Source: Cetobacterium sp. ZOR0034
GTDB lineage: Bacteria; Fusobacteriota; Fusobacteriia; Fusobacteriales; Fusobacteriaceae
DNA length: 64,000 nucleotides
Direction of reading: 5' to 3'
NCBI RefSeq assembly: GCF_000799075.1
Contig: NZ_JTLI01000002.1
Span: 58,724-122,723 of the forward strand
Translations under genes and position numbers: made by a program
Notes under the pieces: model-generated
Databases searched by the model: none
What the model saw: only the letters and a program-made list of their open reading frames with translations
Told to the model about the DNA's origin: nothing
In this document: positions 25,133 to 36,190 of the stretch, piece after piece
How positions within the stretch are numbered: the first letter of the stretch is position 1
Layout: each line of letters begins with the position of its first letter

Positions 25133-25876
25133 ATGTTAAATATAGAGAGAGAAAATTCTATTTTGGAACTATTAAAGCAAAAAGAGGTTGTAAAAATCCA
25201 AGAAATCGTTGATATTCTAAATGTTTCTGAAGCTACTGCTAGAAGAGATTTAGCTGCTTTAGAAAAAAAAGAACTTGTTAAGAGAGTTCATGGTGGAGCT
25301 ATCTTAAATAATGCTTTGGACACTACAAAGGATTTTAATATACAATTCAGAAGAAATCTTAACAAAGAGGAGAAAGAAAAAATTGCACAACTTGCTGCAT
25401 CTTTTGTCAAAAGAGATTCATGCATCTTTTTAGATGCTGGAACAACTACTCTTTGTATGATTAAATACCTTAAAAATCTAAATGTAAAAGTTATCACAAA
25501 TGGTTTAAATCTTATTGATGAATTAGAAAAATATGATATCGAAAGTTTTTTAATCGGAGGAAAAATCAAAAGTAAAACAAGTTGTACTGTTGGATTTTCT
25601 GCTGTTCAATATTTAAAAACTTTCAACTTCGATTCAGCTTTTATCGGAGTAAATGCTTTTAATATTGATGGATACAGTACCCCATCTTTTGAAGAAGCTA
25701 TGATTAAATCTGAAGCAATCAATAGAGGTCAAGAAACTTTTTTCCTGTGTGATCATACAAAAATAGGAAAACATAGTTTCACAATTTTTTCGACTTTAGA
25801 TAAGGGAACTATTATCACAGATAAACCCCTTCCTAAAGAATATCAAAATTTAGTAAAAGTGGAGGTCGTAAAATGA
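25133..25876 (+). CDS. fruR: DeoR-family repressor of the fructose operon
   Basis: A 247-residue regulator. N-terminal HTH of the DeoR type ('RENSILELLKQKEVVKIQEIVDILNVSEATARRDLAALEKK' across residues 4-45, then 'VHGGAI'), and a sugar-phosphate-sensing domain of the ribose-5-phosphate isomerase fold ('FLDAGTTTLCMIKYL', 'ITNGLNLIDEL', 'FIGVNAF', 'FLCDHTKIG'). Fructose 1-phosphate is the usual inducer. The ATG at 25133 has AAAGGAAGTGAT upstream; earlier in-frame codons lie in the promoter. Its stop overlaps fruK by 4 bp. Confidence 0.93.
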   Translation: MLNIERENSILELLKQKEVVKIQEIVDILNVSEATARRDLAALEKKELVKRVHGGAILNNALDTTKDFNIQFRRNLNKEEKEKIAQLAASFVKRDSCIFLDAGTTTLCMIKYLKNLNVKVITNGLNLIDELEKYDIESFLIGGKIKSKTSCTVGFSAVQYLKTFNFDSAFIGVNAFNIDGYSTPSFEEAMIKSEAINRGQETFFLCDHTKIGKHSFTIFSTLDKGTIITDKPLPKEYQNLVKVEVVK

Positions 25877-26787
25877 TATATACATTAACTTTAAATCCTG
25901 CGATAGATTATTTTTTAGCCTTTGACTCTTTTGTCGAAGGAAACCTTAATACTCCTAGAGAGACTTATAAATTGCCTGGAGGGAAAGGAATTAACGTTTC
26001 AAAAATTTTAAAAAATTTCAGTACAGATTCAATCTGTCTTGGATTCATAGGTGGATTCACAGGGGACTTTATCAAGTCTACTTTAGAAAACGATGGACTT
26101 GAAACAAAATTCTTCAATGTTAAAGAAGATACGCGTATCAATATAAAAATTAACAACAATGGACTTGAAAGCGAGATTGCAGGTACTTCACCTTCAATAT
26201 CAGAGGAAAATCTTAATGAATTGTTTTATTTCTTAAAAAACAATCTAAAAAGTGGAGATATTTTAGCTCTTTCAGGAAGTGTTCCAGCATCAATCCCTAC
26301 ATCTATATATGCTGATATAATAGATGCTATCCCTAAAGATGTTAAAGTTATTTTAGATACTAGAGGATTACCTTTTGAAATAGCTTTGAAAAAAGGTGTA
26401 TTTTTAATCAAACCAAATCAAGATGAAATTAATGAGTTTTTCCATTCAAACTTCTCTACAAATGAGGAATTAATTGAAGCTGGAAAAAAATTACAAACTA
26501 TGGGAGCTGAAAATGTTCTTATCTCTCTTGGTGCTAAGGGATCTATCTTTATTACAAAGAATGAGATTTTTATAAGTGGAGTTCCTAAAGGAAATTTAAT
26601 CAGTTCAAACGGTTCTGGAGATTCTATGATCGGTGGTTTCATATATGGACTTAATAAAAATTTATCACTTGATAAATGTTACGAATTAGGAATTGCATCT
26701 GGTAGTGCTACAGCTTTCTCTAAAGGATTAGCTACTTTCGAAACAATGGAAAATTTACTAAAAGAAATAAAAATTAATAAGTTATAA
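25873..26787 (+). CDS. fruK: 1-phosphofructokinase
   Basis: A 304-residue PfkB-family kinase converting fructose 1-phosphate to fructose 1,6-bisphosphate. 'TLNPAIDYFLAFD' at the N-terminus, 'PGGKGINVSKILKNF' (about 35-49), 'LSGSVPASIP' and the catalytic 'SSNGSGDSMIGGFIYG' with the base Asp (about 252) are the 1-PFK signatures. Tagatose-6-phosphate kinase (LacC) is the nearest alternative, but its position between fruR and a fructose PTS gene settles the call. Translationally coupled to fruR. Confidence 0.96.
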   Translation: MIYTLTLNPAIDYFLAFDSFVEGNLNTPRETYKLPGGKGINVSKILKNFSTDSICLGFIGGFTGDFIKSTLENDGLETKFFNVKEDTRINIKINNNGLESEIAGTSPSISEENLNELFYFLKNNLKSGDILALSGSVPASIPTSIYADIIDAIPKDVKVILDTRGLPFEIALKKGVFLIKPNQDEINEFFHSNFSTNEELIEAGKKLQTMGAENVLISLGAKGSIFITKNEIFISGVPKGNLISSNGSGDSMIGGFIYGLNKNLSLDKCYELGIASGSATAFSKGLATFETMENLLKEIKINKL

Positions 26788-26801
26788 TTGGGAGGATAAA
26801 A

Positions 26802-28646
26802 ATGTTAGATAAAATGTTAGTTAAAAACTGTATGAAATTAAACTTAAAAGCTACAACTAAATCTGAAGTTATAGACGAGCTTGTTGAAGTTTTATACACA
26901 AATGGAAGACTTAATGACAAAGAAGAATTTAAAAAGACAATAATAAAAAGAGAAGAGCAAAGCAGTACAGGATTAGAAGAAGGAATTGCAATTCCTCATG
27001 GAAAATCAACTTCTGTTAAAATTCCTACTGTTGCTTTCGGATTGTCAAAATCTGGAATCGATTATGACTCTTTAGACGGGGAACCTTCAACACTATTCTT
27101 CATGATTGCTGCACCTGCTGATGCTACAGATTCTCATATAGAAACTCTATCTCAGCTTACATCTCTTCTTTTAGATGATGATGTAAGAGAACAACTTTTA
27201 AACGTTACTTCTGAAGAAGAGGTTCTAAGTATACTTTTAAAAGATGCTCCTGCTAAAGAAGAAGTCGTATCTGTTGGAAATAACTTTGATGTTCTAGCTG
27301 TAACTGCTTGTCCTACTGGAATTGCACACACATATATGGCTGCTGAAGCTTTAAATAAAAAAGCTAAAGAGATGGGAGTAACAATAAAAGTTGAAACTAA
27401 TGGTTCAACTGGTGTTAAAAACATGATCACAGATGAAGATATCAAAAATGCAAAAGGTATCATTGTTGCTGCTGACAAAAATGTCGATATGGCAAGATTC
27501 AATGGAAAAAATGTCGAAATTGTTCCTGTTAAAGATGGAATCAAAAGACCACAAGAACTTATACAAAACGCTTTAGATAAAAAAGCTCCTGTATACTCTT
27601 CTAATGAAACTTCAAAGTCTACACCTAGTGATAGAAAAGGATTCTATAAGCATCTTATGAGTGGAGTTTCTAATATGTTACCATTCGTTGTTGGTGGAGG
27701 AATATTAATTGCTTTATCATTTATCTTCGGAATTAATGCATCTAATCCCACTGATCCTAGTTTCAATCCAATAGCTAAGATTCTTATGGATATCGGTGGA
27801 GGAAACGCATTCTTCTTAATGGTTCCAGTTTTAGCTGGTTTCATTGGTATGAGTATCGCAGATAGACCTGGTTTTGCTCCTGCGATGGTTGGAGGACTTA
27901 TTTCTGCTAATAATGGCGGTGGGTTCCTTGGTGGTTTAGTTGGAGGATTCCTTGGTGGTTATGTAGTTGTTCTTTTAAAGAAAGTTTTTGCTAAGCTACC
28001 TGAAAAATTAGAAGGTATCAAACCTGTTTTACTTTACCCTCTATTTGGTATTTTAATAACTGGACTTCTTATGTATACTGTTGTTATATCTCCTGTTGCT
28101 GCTATAAACAATGGAATTACAAGTTTTTTAAATAGTCTTGGAACTGGAAACTTAATTTTATTAGGTGCTGTTTTAGCTGGTATGATGGCTATTGATATGG
28201 GTGGACCTATCAATAAAGCTGCATTTACATTCGGTATCGCTGCTATTGCTGCAGGTAACTACTATCCTCATGCTGCTGTTATGATTGGTGGAATGACTCC
28301 TCCTTTAGGAATCGCTCTTGCTACAACATTCTTTAAGCATAAATTTACAAAAGATGAGAGAGAAGCTGGTTTAACTAACTATATTATGGGAGCATCATTC
28401 ATTACAGAGGGAGCTATTCCTTTTGCTGCTGCTGATCCTATGAGAATAATTCCTAGTTGTGTTATAGGTTCTGCAGTTGCTGGTGGACTTGCTATGGCAT
28501 TTAAATGTCAACTTCCTGCTCCTCATGGTGGATTATTCGTTTTACCTATCATTACTAATCCATTAATGTATCTTGTTTCAGCTATAATCGGTTCATTAAT
28601 CACATGTGTTTTAATAGGAATTACTAAACCATCTAAAAATATATAA
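26802..28646 (+). CDS. fruA: Fructose PTS enzyme IIABC
   Basis: A 614-residue membrane transporter that takes up fructose and delivers fructose 1-phosphate. Domain order IIA-IIB-IIC: IIA (1-150) with the phospho-His in 'IPHGKS' (His66), IIB (about 163-260) with the phospho-Cys in 'VTACPTGIAHTYMAAEAL' (Cys170), and a multi-helix IIC (about 285-610) with 'DIGGGNAFFLMVPVLAGFIGMSIADRPGFAPAM' split across two helices and 'MTPPLGIALATTFF'. No HPr (FPr) domain is fused. Last gene of fruR-fruK-fruA, ending at a strong hairpin. Confidence 0.96.
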   Translation: MLDKMLVKNCMKLNLKATTKSEVIDELVEVLYTNGRLNDKEEFKKTIIKREEQSSTGLEEGIAIPHGKSTSVKIPTVAFGLSKSGIDYDSLDGEPSTLFFMIAAPADATDSHIETLSQLTSLLLDDDVREQLLNVTSEEEVLSILLKDAPAKEEVVSVGNNFDVLAVTACPTGIAHTYMAAEALNKKAKEMGVTIKVETNGSTGVKNMITDEDIKNAKGIIVAADKNVDMARFNGKNVEIVPVKDGIKRPQELIQNALDKKAPVYSSNETSKSTPSDRKGFYKHLMSGVSNMLPFVVGGGILIALSFIFGINASNPTDPSFNPIAKILMDIGGGNAFFLMVPVLAGFIGMSIADRPGFAPAMVGGLISANNGGGFLGGLVGGFLGGYVVVLLKKVFAKLPEKLEGIKPVLLYPLFGILITGLLMYTVVISPVAAINNGITSFLNSLGTGNLILLGAVLAGMMAIDMGGPINKAAFTFGIAAIAAGNYYPHAAVMIGGMTPPLGIALATTFFKHKFTKDEREAGLTNYIMGASFITEGAIPFAAADPMRIIPSCVIGSAVAGGLAMAFKCQLPAPHGGLFVLPIITNPLMYLVSAIIGSLITCVLIGITKPSKNI

Positions 28647-28660
28647 TTCCTTTATTTATA

Positions 28661-28685
28661 AGAGAGCTTAAAGCTCTCTTTTTTT
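28661..28685 (+). terminator. Terminator of the fru operon
   Basis: AGAGAGCTT pairs perfectly with AAGCTCTCT with almost no loop, followed by a run of T. Confidence 0.88.
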
Positions 28686-28725
28686 ATACTTCTTATCTTT
28701 TCATTTTTTTTAACTGTTTTTTATC

Positions 28726-28753
28726 TTGACATTTGAAATTAATATAGTATACT
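28726..28753 (+). promoter_or_regulatory. Promoter of the glp operon
   Basis: Perfect TTGACA (28726-28731), 16 bases, TATACT (28748-28753), about 32 bases before the glpP start codon. I see no other clear promoter before glpF or glpA, so this may drive the whole glycerol cluster. Confidence 0.75.
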
Positions 28754-28784
28754 TATTATTGATAAGAGACAAAAGGAGATCAAA

Positions 28785-29351
28785 ATGAACTCAAATTTCG
28801 AAAAGATTTTAATCAAAAACAATAAGATACTTGCTGTAAAAGATCAACAAACTTTAGATAACGCTCTTTCTAGCACTGCTAAAATCATATTTTTATTGAG
28901 TAGCGATATCTGCTCTATCGAGGAAACAACTCGTCTAATTAAAGCTAGTGGAAAGATTTGTTTTGTTCATTTAGATATGATACAAGGCCTTAACACAAAA
29001 GAGAATTCTGCTATAGACTATCTTAAAGAAAATACTTTTGCCGATGGTGTTATTACAACTAAATCTGGCGTGGCTAAATACGCCCATAAAGTAGGTTTTT
29101 TAGTTATTCTAAGATGTTTTTTAATAGATTCACTTTCATTGACTACAACATTTAAACTTTTTAACGAGACATATATTGATGCAATAGAAATTCTACCTGG
29201 AGTTATGCCAAAGATTATCGAAAAAATTTCAAAGCAAAGCTCAATTCCTATTATAGCTGGTGGACTTATATCTGATGAAGACGATATAAATTTAGCCTTA
29301 AAGAGCGGAGCTGTCGCAATATCCACGACAAAATTAAATATCATAAGTTAA
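28785..29351 (+). CDS. glpP: Glycerol uptake operon antiterminator GlpP
   Basis: A 188-residue TIM-barrel-like RNA-binding regulator. The family motifs are visible: 'VHLDMIQGLN' (about 64-73), 'ADGVITTKSGVAKYAHKVG', 'LRCFLIDSLSL', 'IEILPGVMPKII' and 'IPIIAGGLISDEDDINLALKSGAVAISTT'. In Bacillus, GlpP with glycerol 3-phosphate lets RNA polymerase pass terminators in the glpFK and glpD leaders. Here two suitable leader terminators follow in the same operon (29354-29427 and 31793-31864). GGAG ribosome site. Regulation by glycerol 3-phosphate is inferred from the family. Confidence 0.92.
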   Translation: MNSNFEKILIKNNKILAVKDQQTLDNALSSTAKIIFLLSSDICSIEETTRLIKASGKICFVHLDMIQGLNTKENSAIDYLKENTFADGVITTKSGVAKYAHKVGFLVILRCFLIDSLSLTTTFKLFNETYIDAIEILPGVMPKIIEKISKQSSIPIIAGGLISDEDDINLALKSGAVAISTTKLNIIS

Positions 29352-29353
29352 TT

Positions 29354-29427
29354 TAGCTAGAGATATTAGAGAAGCTATTCAATCAAAAGGAATTTCAGAT
29401 TCTTCTTTTTTTGAATGGCTTTTTTTA
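29354..29427 (+). promoter_or_regulatory. glpF leader: candidate GlpP-binding stem-loop overlapping a terminator
   Basis: The element starts with TAGC (29354-29357), a 16-base loop TAGAGATATTAGAGAA and GCTA (29374-29377). The second arm overlaps the 5' arm of a terminator: AAGCTATTCAA (29372-29382) pairs with TTGAATGGCTT (29411-29421, one G-U), followed by seven T. Formation of the small stem and of the terminator exclude each other, as expected for antitermination by GlpP. Confidence 0.68.
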
Positions 29428-29456
29428 ATATAAAAAAAATAATATGGGAGGGTATC

Positions 29457-31753
<2,297 letters not shown>

Positions 31754-31792
31754 TTAAAAAAAAAGTAGTATAGTTAGATTAGAAATTAAATA

Positions 31793-31864
31793 TTAGCAAT
31801 AGAGATGAAGAGAGCTAAAAAGTGTTGGTAACGCAGTTACCACCTTTTTGTGCTCTCTTTTTTG
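31793..31864 (+). promoter_or_regulatory. glpA leader: second GlpP-type stem-loop and long terminator
   Basis: TTAGC (31793-31797), a 16-base loop AATAGAGATGAAGAGA and GCTAA (31814-31818) mirror the element before glpF. The right arm overlaps a long terminator whose 5' arm AGAGAGC (31809-31815), AAAAAG and TGGTAAC pair with GTTACCA, CTTTTT and GCTCTCT (31852-31858), followed by a run of T. The shared TAGAGAT...AGAGA loop in the two leaders supports one RNA-binding regulator. Confidence 0.72.
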
Positions 31865-31889
31865 CTATCAAAAACTAGGAGGGAATTTT

Positions 31890-33317
31890 ATGTATGATAT
31901 TTTAATCATTGGTGCTGGTATTGTTGGAACTGGTATCGCAAGAGAGCTTTCTAAGTATAAACTTAAAGTTGCAATTTTAGAAAAAGATACAGATGTATCT
32001 AATGAAACAACAAAAGCCAATAGTGCTATAGTACACGGTGGATACGATGCTAAAGAGGGATCACTTATGGCAAAATTAAATGTTTTAGGTAACTCTTTAT
32101 ATGAAGATTTGTGCAATGAGCTTTCTGTTCCATTCAAGCGTAACGGTTCGCTTGTTTTAGCATTCAATGAAGAAGAGGCAGAACATTTAAATGTTCTTTA
32201 CAATAGAGGTATCATAAATAAAGTTCCTGGCCTAAGTATTATCACTCAAGAAAAACTAAGAGAATTAGAACCAAATGTGGATGATAAAGCTATTGCTGCT
32301 CTTCATTGTGCTTCAGCAGGAATCGTTTCTCCTTGGGAGTTTGCAGAAGCTCTTATAGATAATGCTGTTGAAAACGACGTAGATCTTTTCCTAAATACAA
32401 CAGTTAAAAATATCGTAAAAAAGGATGAAGTTTTCGATGTTCACACTGATAGTGGAATATTCCACACTAAATATATTTTCAACTGTGCTGGTGTTCATGC
32501 AGATTTAATTCATAACATGATTGCTCCTGAATCATTTAAAATTCTACCAAGAAAAGGGGAATATTTTGTTCTTGATAAAAATCAAGGAAAAAGAGTTAAT
32601 CAAACAGTTTTCCAATGTCCTTCAAAATTAGGAAAAGGTATTTTAGTTACTCCAACTGTTCACGGAAATCTTTTAGTTGGCCCTGATGCTCAAGATATAG
32701 ATAATAGATATGATGTTTCAACTGCAACTGACAGACTTGAATATATTAAGTTCAAAGGTAGTCACTCTATTAAAGATATCAACTTTAGAGAAAATATAAG
32801 AACTTTTGCTGGAATAAGAGCTGAATCTGATAGAGGTGATTTTATAGTTGAAGAGTCTTCTGTAAAAGGTTTCTTTGATATCGCTGGTATAAAATCTCCA
32901 GGGCTTTCTGCTGCTCCTGCTATAACTCTAGCAGCGATAGAGCTATTAAAAAATTCAGGTGCTACTCTTTCACCAAAAGATAATTTTATAGCTCCAAGAA
33001 AACATACTCTTTTCATGCATCTTTCTGCAGAGGAAAAAGCTAAAAAAATAGCTGAGGATGATAGATTCGGAAGAATGATTTGCAGATGTGAAATGATTAC
33101 AGAGGGTGAGATAGTTGAAGCTATACATAGACCAGTTAAAGCCACTACTATGGATGCTGTAAAAAGAAGATGTAGACCTGGATCTGGTAGATGTCAAGGC
33201 GGATTCTGTGGTCCTAGAGTCCAAGAGATTATAGCTAGAGAATTAAATAAAGATATTAAAGATGTTATCTTAGATAAAGCTAATTCATACATTCTAACAG
33301 AGGAGTTGAAGAAATAA
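31890..33317 (+). CDS. glpA: FAD-dependent glycerol-3-phosphate dehydrogenase with BFD-type [2Fe-2S] domain
   Basis: A 475-residue flavoprotein. The N-terminal 'DILIIGAGIVGTGIARELSKY' (about 3-23) is the FAD loop, 'NETTKANSAIVHGGYDAKEGSLMAKLN' and 'GIRAESDRGDFIVEE' fit the DAO/GlpA family, and a C-terminal BFD-like domain (about 395-460) has Cys pairs 'CRCEMITEGEI' and 'CRPGSGRCQGGFCGP'. It should oxidise glycerol 3-phosphate to dihydroxyacetone phosphate. The next two genes complete a three-part anaerobic set seen in clostridia and fusobacteria. ATG at 31890 follows AGGAGGG. Substrate is inferred mainly from the operon. Confidence 0.88.
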   Translation: MYDILIIGAGIVGTGIARELSKYKLKVAILEKDTDVSNETTKANSAIVHGGYDAKEGSLMAKLNVLGNSLYEDLCNELSVPFKRNGSLVLAFNEEEAEHLNVLYNRGIINKVPGLSIITQEKLRELEPNVDDKAIAALHCASAGIVSPWEFAEALIDNAVENDVDLFLNTTVKNIVKKDEVFDVHTDSGIFHTKYIFNCAGVHADLIHNMIAPESFKILPRKGEYFVLDKNQGKRVNQTVFQCPSKLGKGILVTPTVHGNLLVGPDAQDIDNRYDVSTATDRLEYIKFKGSHSIKDINFRENIRTFAGIRAESDRGDFIVEESSVKGFFDIAGIKSPGLSAAPAITLAAIELLKNSGATLSPKDNFIAPRKHTLFMHLSAEEKAKKIAEDDRFGRMICRCEMITEGEIVEAIHRPVKATTMDAVKRRCRPGSGRCQGGFCGPRVQEIIARELNKDIKDVILDKANSYILTEELKK

Positions 33318-34570
33318 TGAGATATGATGTTGTTGTTATAGGTGGAGGTCCCGCTGGTCTTGCAGCTGCTAAGTCAGCTTATGAAAATGGCGCTAAAAAT
33401 ATTGTAATTCTAGAAAGAGATAAAGAGTTAGGTGGTATTTTACAACAATGTATTCATAATGGATTTGGTCTTCATAGATTCAAAGAGGAGTTAACTGGTC
33501 CTGAATACGCTCAAAAATATATTGAATTTGTTAAACAATACCCGATTGAAATAAAATTAGAAACTATGGTATTAAATATATCTAAAGAGAGAGTTATCTC
33601 TATGATTAACCCTATCGACGGTTACCAAGAGATTGAAGCTAGCTCTGTTATCCTAGCTATGGGATGTAGAGAGAGAACTAGAGGTGCAATAGCCATCCCT
33701 GGAGAAAGACCTTCCGGAATATTTACAGCTGGAGCTGCTCAAAGATACATAAATATGGAAGGATATATGGTTGGAAAAAAAGCAGTCATCCTTGGAAGTG
33801 GAGATATTGGACTTATTATGGCAAGACGTCTAACTTTAGAAGGAGCTAAAGTTGAGGCTGTTGTTGAACTTATGCCATTTTCTGGTGGACTAAACAGAAA
33901 CATTGTTCAATGTCTTGATGATTTTGATATCCCTTTACTCCTATCTCATACAGTTATCGATGTTAAAGGAAAGGATAGATTAGAAAAAGTTGTTGTTGCT
34001 AAAGTAGATGAAAATAAAAAACCAATTCCTGGAACAGAGATTCATTACGACTGCGACACTTTACTTCTTTCTGTTGGATTGATTCCAGAAAACGACCTTT
34101 CAAAAGAAGCTGGAGTTATTCTAGACAATAGAACTAGCGGTCCTATTGTTAGTAACTCAATGGAAACAAGTATTCCTGGTGTATTTGCCTGTGGAAATGT
34201 TGTTCATGTTCATGATTTAGTTGACTTTGTAAGTGAAGAGGGTGAAAGAGCTGGAAAGTTCGCTGCATGTTACATTGCAGAAGAGAATTGTAAGATAGAG
34301 AATGTTTCAAATCTTAAAAATGGAGATGGAATTGTTTATACTGTTCCACAAGTTATTAATTTAGATAATCTACAAAACAAACTTGAAATTTTTATGAGAG
34401 TTAATAATGTCTATAAAAATAAAAAAATTGTGATTCGAGAGGGTGACAATGTAATTGCAAGTTTTAAAAGAGCTCATCTAGCTCCTGGAGAGATGGAAAA
34501 AGTTCTGTTACCAGAAGTTTTATTGAAGAGAATTTCTAAAGATATTATTATAGAGCTACAGGAGGCTTAA
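33317..34570 (+). CDS. NAD(P)/FAD-dependent oxidoreductase, partner of the G3P dehydrogenase
   Basis: A 417-residue pyridine nucleotide-disulfide-type flavoprotein. FAD loop 'DVVVIGGGPAGLAAAKSAYENG' (3-24), 'GGILQQCIHNGFG' (about 40-52), second dinucleotide loop 'KKAVILGSGDIGLIMARRL' (about 153-171) and 'VFACGNVVHVHDLVDFVSEEGE' near the C-terminus. It resembles HcnB/NoxB-type subunits. It starts on the last base of the glpA stop and is followed one base later by the DUF1667 gene. Probably passes electrons from the dehydrogenase to NAD+ or another carrier (inference). Confidence 0.87.
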   Translation: MRYDVVVIGGGPAGLAAAKSAYENGAKNIVILERDKELGGILQQCIHNGFGLHRFKEELTGPEYAQKYIEFVKQYPIEIKLETMVLNISKERVISMINPIDGYQEIEASSVILAMGCRERTRGAIAIPGERPSGIFTAGAAQRYINMEGYMVGKKAVILGSGDIGLIMARRLTLEGAKVEAVVELMPFSGGLNRNIVQCLDDFDIPLLLSHTVIDVKGKDRLEKVVVAKVDENKKPIPGTEIHYDCDTLLLSVGLIPENDLSKEAGVILDNRTSGPIVSNSMETSIPGVFACGNVVHVHDLVDFVSEEGERAGKFAACYIAEENCKIENVSNLKNGDGIVYTVPQVINLDNLQNKLEIFMRVNNVYKNKKIVIREGDNVIASFKRAHLAPGEMEKVLLPEVLLKRISKDIIIELQEA

Positions 34571-34571
34571 G

Positions 34572-34916
34572 ATGAAAGAGATGATTTGTATTTTATGTCC
34601 TATGGGATGTCATTTAAATATAGATGTTGAAAATAACTACAAAGTTACTGGTAACTCTTGTCCTAAAGGAGAGGTTTATGGAAAAGAGGAGTTAATAGCT
34701 CCCAAAAGAGTTGTAACATCTATTGTCAGAGTTTATGGTGGAATCCACCATATGGTTCCTGTAAAAACGGATAAACCTATACCTAAAGAGTTGGTTTTTG
34801 ATTGTATGGAACTCTTAAAAGATATAAAAATAGAGTCTCCTAAAAAGGTTGGAACTGTTGTTTTAGAAAATATCTTAGGAACTGGATCAAATATTGTTTT
34901 AACTAGAGATATATAG
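34572..34916 (+). CDS. DUF1667 protein, small Cys-rich subunit
   Basis: A 114-residue protein whose N-terminus reads 'MICILCPMGCHLNID' and later 'GNSCPKGEVYGKEEL': four Cys in the CxxCxxxC...C pattern of DUF1667, similar to the Fe-S-binding start of molybdopterin oxidoreductases. The C-terminal half 'VYGGIHHMVPVKTDKPIPKELVFDCMELLKDI' is also family-typical. It always seems to accompany the flavoprotein pair seen here and may carry an Fe-S cluster; this is inference. Ribosome site AGGAGG lies inside the end of the preceding gene. Confidence 0.85.
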   Translation: MKEMICILCPMGCHLNIDVENNYKVTGNSCPKGEVYGKEELIAPKRVVTSIVRVYGGIHHMVPVKTDKPIPKELVFDCMELLKDIKIESPKKVGTVVLENILGTGSNIVLTRDI

Positions 34917-34963
34917 ATTTTATTTTCCTACCTTTTTTGTTATAATAACTTTGGAGGTAGGAA

Positions 34964-35710
34964 ATGATTATTAATGAAAACGAAGTTATAAATAACTTAT
35001 TAAATAAAAATTTAAAGATTATTCAAAGACCTGATTTTTTTAATTTTTCTTTGGATTCTCTACTGATATCAAACTTCATCTCTTTAACTAGAGGAACTAA
35101 GAAAATTTTGGATTTAGGAACTGGAAATGGAGCTATACCTCTATTTCTTTCACAAAGAACAGATGCTAAAATTACTGGAATTGAAATACAAGACGTTTCA
35201 GCTGATTTAGCTTTAAGAAATGTTGAGCTAAACAATTTGAGCGAACAAATCTCTATTATCCATGACAATATGAAAAATTGGAACAGATATTTACAGCATG
35301 GTTCTCAAGATGTTGTAGTTACAAATCCACCTTTTTTCAAATTTCATGGCAATGAAAACCAGTTGAATGATCTTGATCAACTCACTCTTGCTAGACATGA
35401 GATTACTATAGATTTAGATGGATTGATTGAAGTTGCATCAAAACTTTTAAAAGATAAGGGCTATTTTGCTATGGTTCATAGACCTGACCGTTTTTTAGAG
35501 ATTATTGATACAATGAGAAAATATGGAATTGCACCTAAAAGAGTTCAATTCTGTCATTCAAAAATTGATAAACCAGCTAAAATACTTCTAATTGAAGGAA
35601 TTAGAAATGGAAAAGATGCTCTTAACATTTTACCTCCATTCATCTCTCATGATAATGATGGTAAATACTCCCAAGATGTTCTTTGCCTATTTGAAGACTT
35701 TAAAAAATAA
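34964..35710 (+). CDS. trmN6: tRNA1(Val) (adenine37-N6)-methyltransferase-like protein
   Basis: A 248-residue SAM-dependent methyltransferase of the YfiC/TrmN6 group. It has the 'RPDFFNFSLDSLLISNF' opening, SAM loop 'ILDLGTGNGAIPLFLS' (about 46-61), acidic 'GIEIQ', and the catalytic 'VVTNPPFF' (about 119-126) of N6-adenine methyltransferases. In E. coli the family methylates A37 of tRNA-Val. Short gap and own GGAGG site after DUF1667; a separate promoter is possible in 34917-34963 (TATAAT at 34942). Ends in a bidirectional hairpin. Confidence 0.88.
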   Translation: MIINENEVINNLLNKNLKIIQRPDFFNFSLDSLLISNFISLTRGTKKILDLGTGNGAIPLFLSQRTDAKITGIEIQDVSADLALRNVELNNLSEQISIIHDNMKNWNRYLQHGSQDVVVTNPPFFKFHGNENQLNDLDQLTLARHEITIDLDGLIEVASKLLKDKGYFAMVHRPDRFLEIIDTMRKYGIAPKRVQFCHSKIDKPAKILLIEGIRNGKDALNILPPFISHDNDGKYSQDVLCLFEDFKK

Positions 35711-35736
35711 AAAGACTAGGTAAACTAGTCTTTTTT
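35711..35736. terminator. Bidirectional terminator trmN6 / hem operon
   Basis: AAAGACTAG and CTAGTCTTT form a 9-bp stem with a five-base loop, flanked by A and T runs, between convergent genes. Confidence 0.88.
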
Positions 35737-36190
35737 ACTTCACTCTATTTTTCAAATACTCTATTAACTCTTTTTTCAATTTTACAGATTCTCTTGGATT
35801 TCCTTTTGCTGAAACTGCAATTTGATACTCATTTGTATCTATATGTGCTGTAAATCTAGCTGACATATAAACCTTTGATGTTATATTATTTACTAAAATA
35901 TTATTATCTTCACAAAGGTCTACTATCATCTCATTTAGATTTTCATCATCTGTTGCTGCTACAACTAAAAACTTATCTTTTATATCTTCAACTTTAAAAA
36001 CTCTTTTTTCTGCTTCAATATCCAGTTCAACAATTTCAGGCAGAATATAAGGAGCTACAACAATAACTCTCGCACCATACTCTACCAAACTTTTAACCTT
36101 TCTTAAAGCTATATTTCCTCCACCTACAACTAAACACTCTTTATTTGTTAAATCTATAAATAAAGGAAAAAAAGACTTTCTACTTTCCAT
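35735..36190 (-). CDS. Precorrin-2 dehydrogenase / siroheme synthase N-terminal-type protein
   Basis: A 151-residue protein of the Met8/SirC/CysG-N family that oxidises precorrin-2 to sirohydrochlorin with NAD+. 'FFPLFIDLTNKECLVVGGGNIALRKVKSLVEYGARVIVVAP' shows the NAD loop GGGNIALRK (about 21-29), then 'FLVVAATDDENLNEMI' and 'VSAKGNPRESVKLKKEL' close the fold. It is shorter than the 200-residue Met8, so the C-terminal dimer/chelatase part is reduced. The ATG at 36190 overlaps the end of hemL and has GGTGA upstream. Last gene of the tetrapyrrole operon. Confidence 0.9.
   Translation of the reverse strand: MESRKSFFPLFIDLTNKECLVVGGGNIALRKVKSLVEYGARVIVVAPYILPEIVELDIEAEKRVFKVEDIKDKFLVVAATDDENLNEMIVDLCEDNNILVNNITSKVYMSARFTAHIDTNEYQIAVSAKGNPRESVKLKKELIEYLKNRVK

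Noticed and set aside
34917..34963. Terminator between DUF1667 and trmN6
   Set aside because: No hairpin with T-run is visible; only a -10-like TATAAT.
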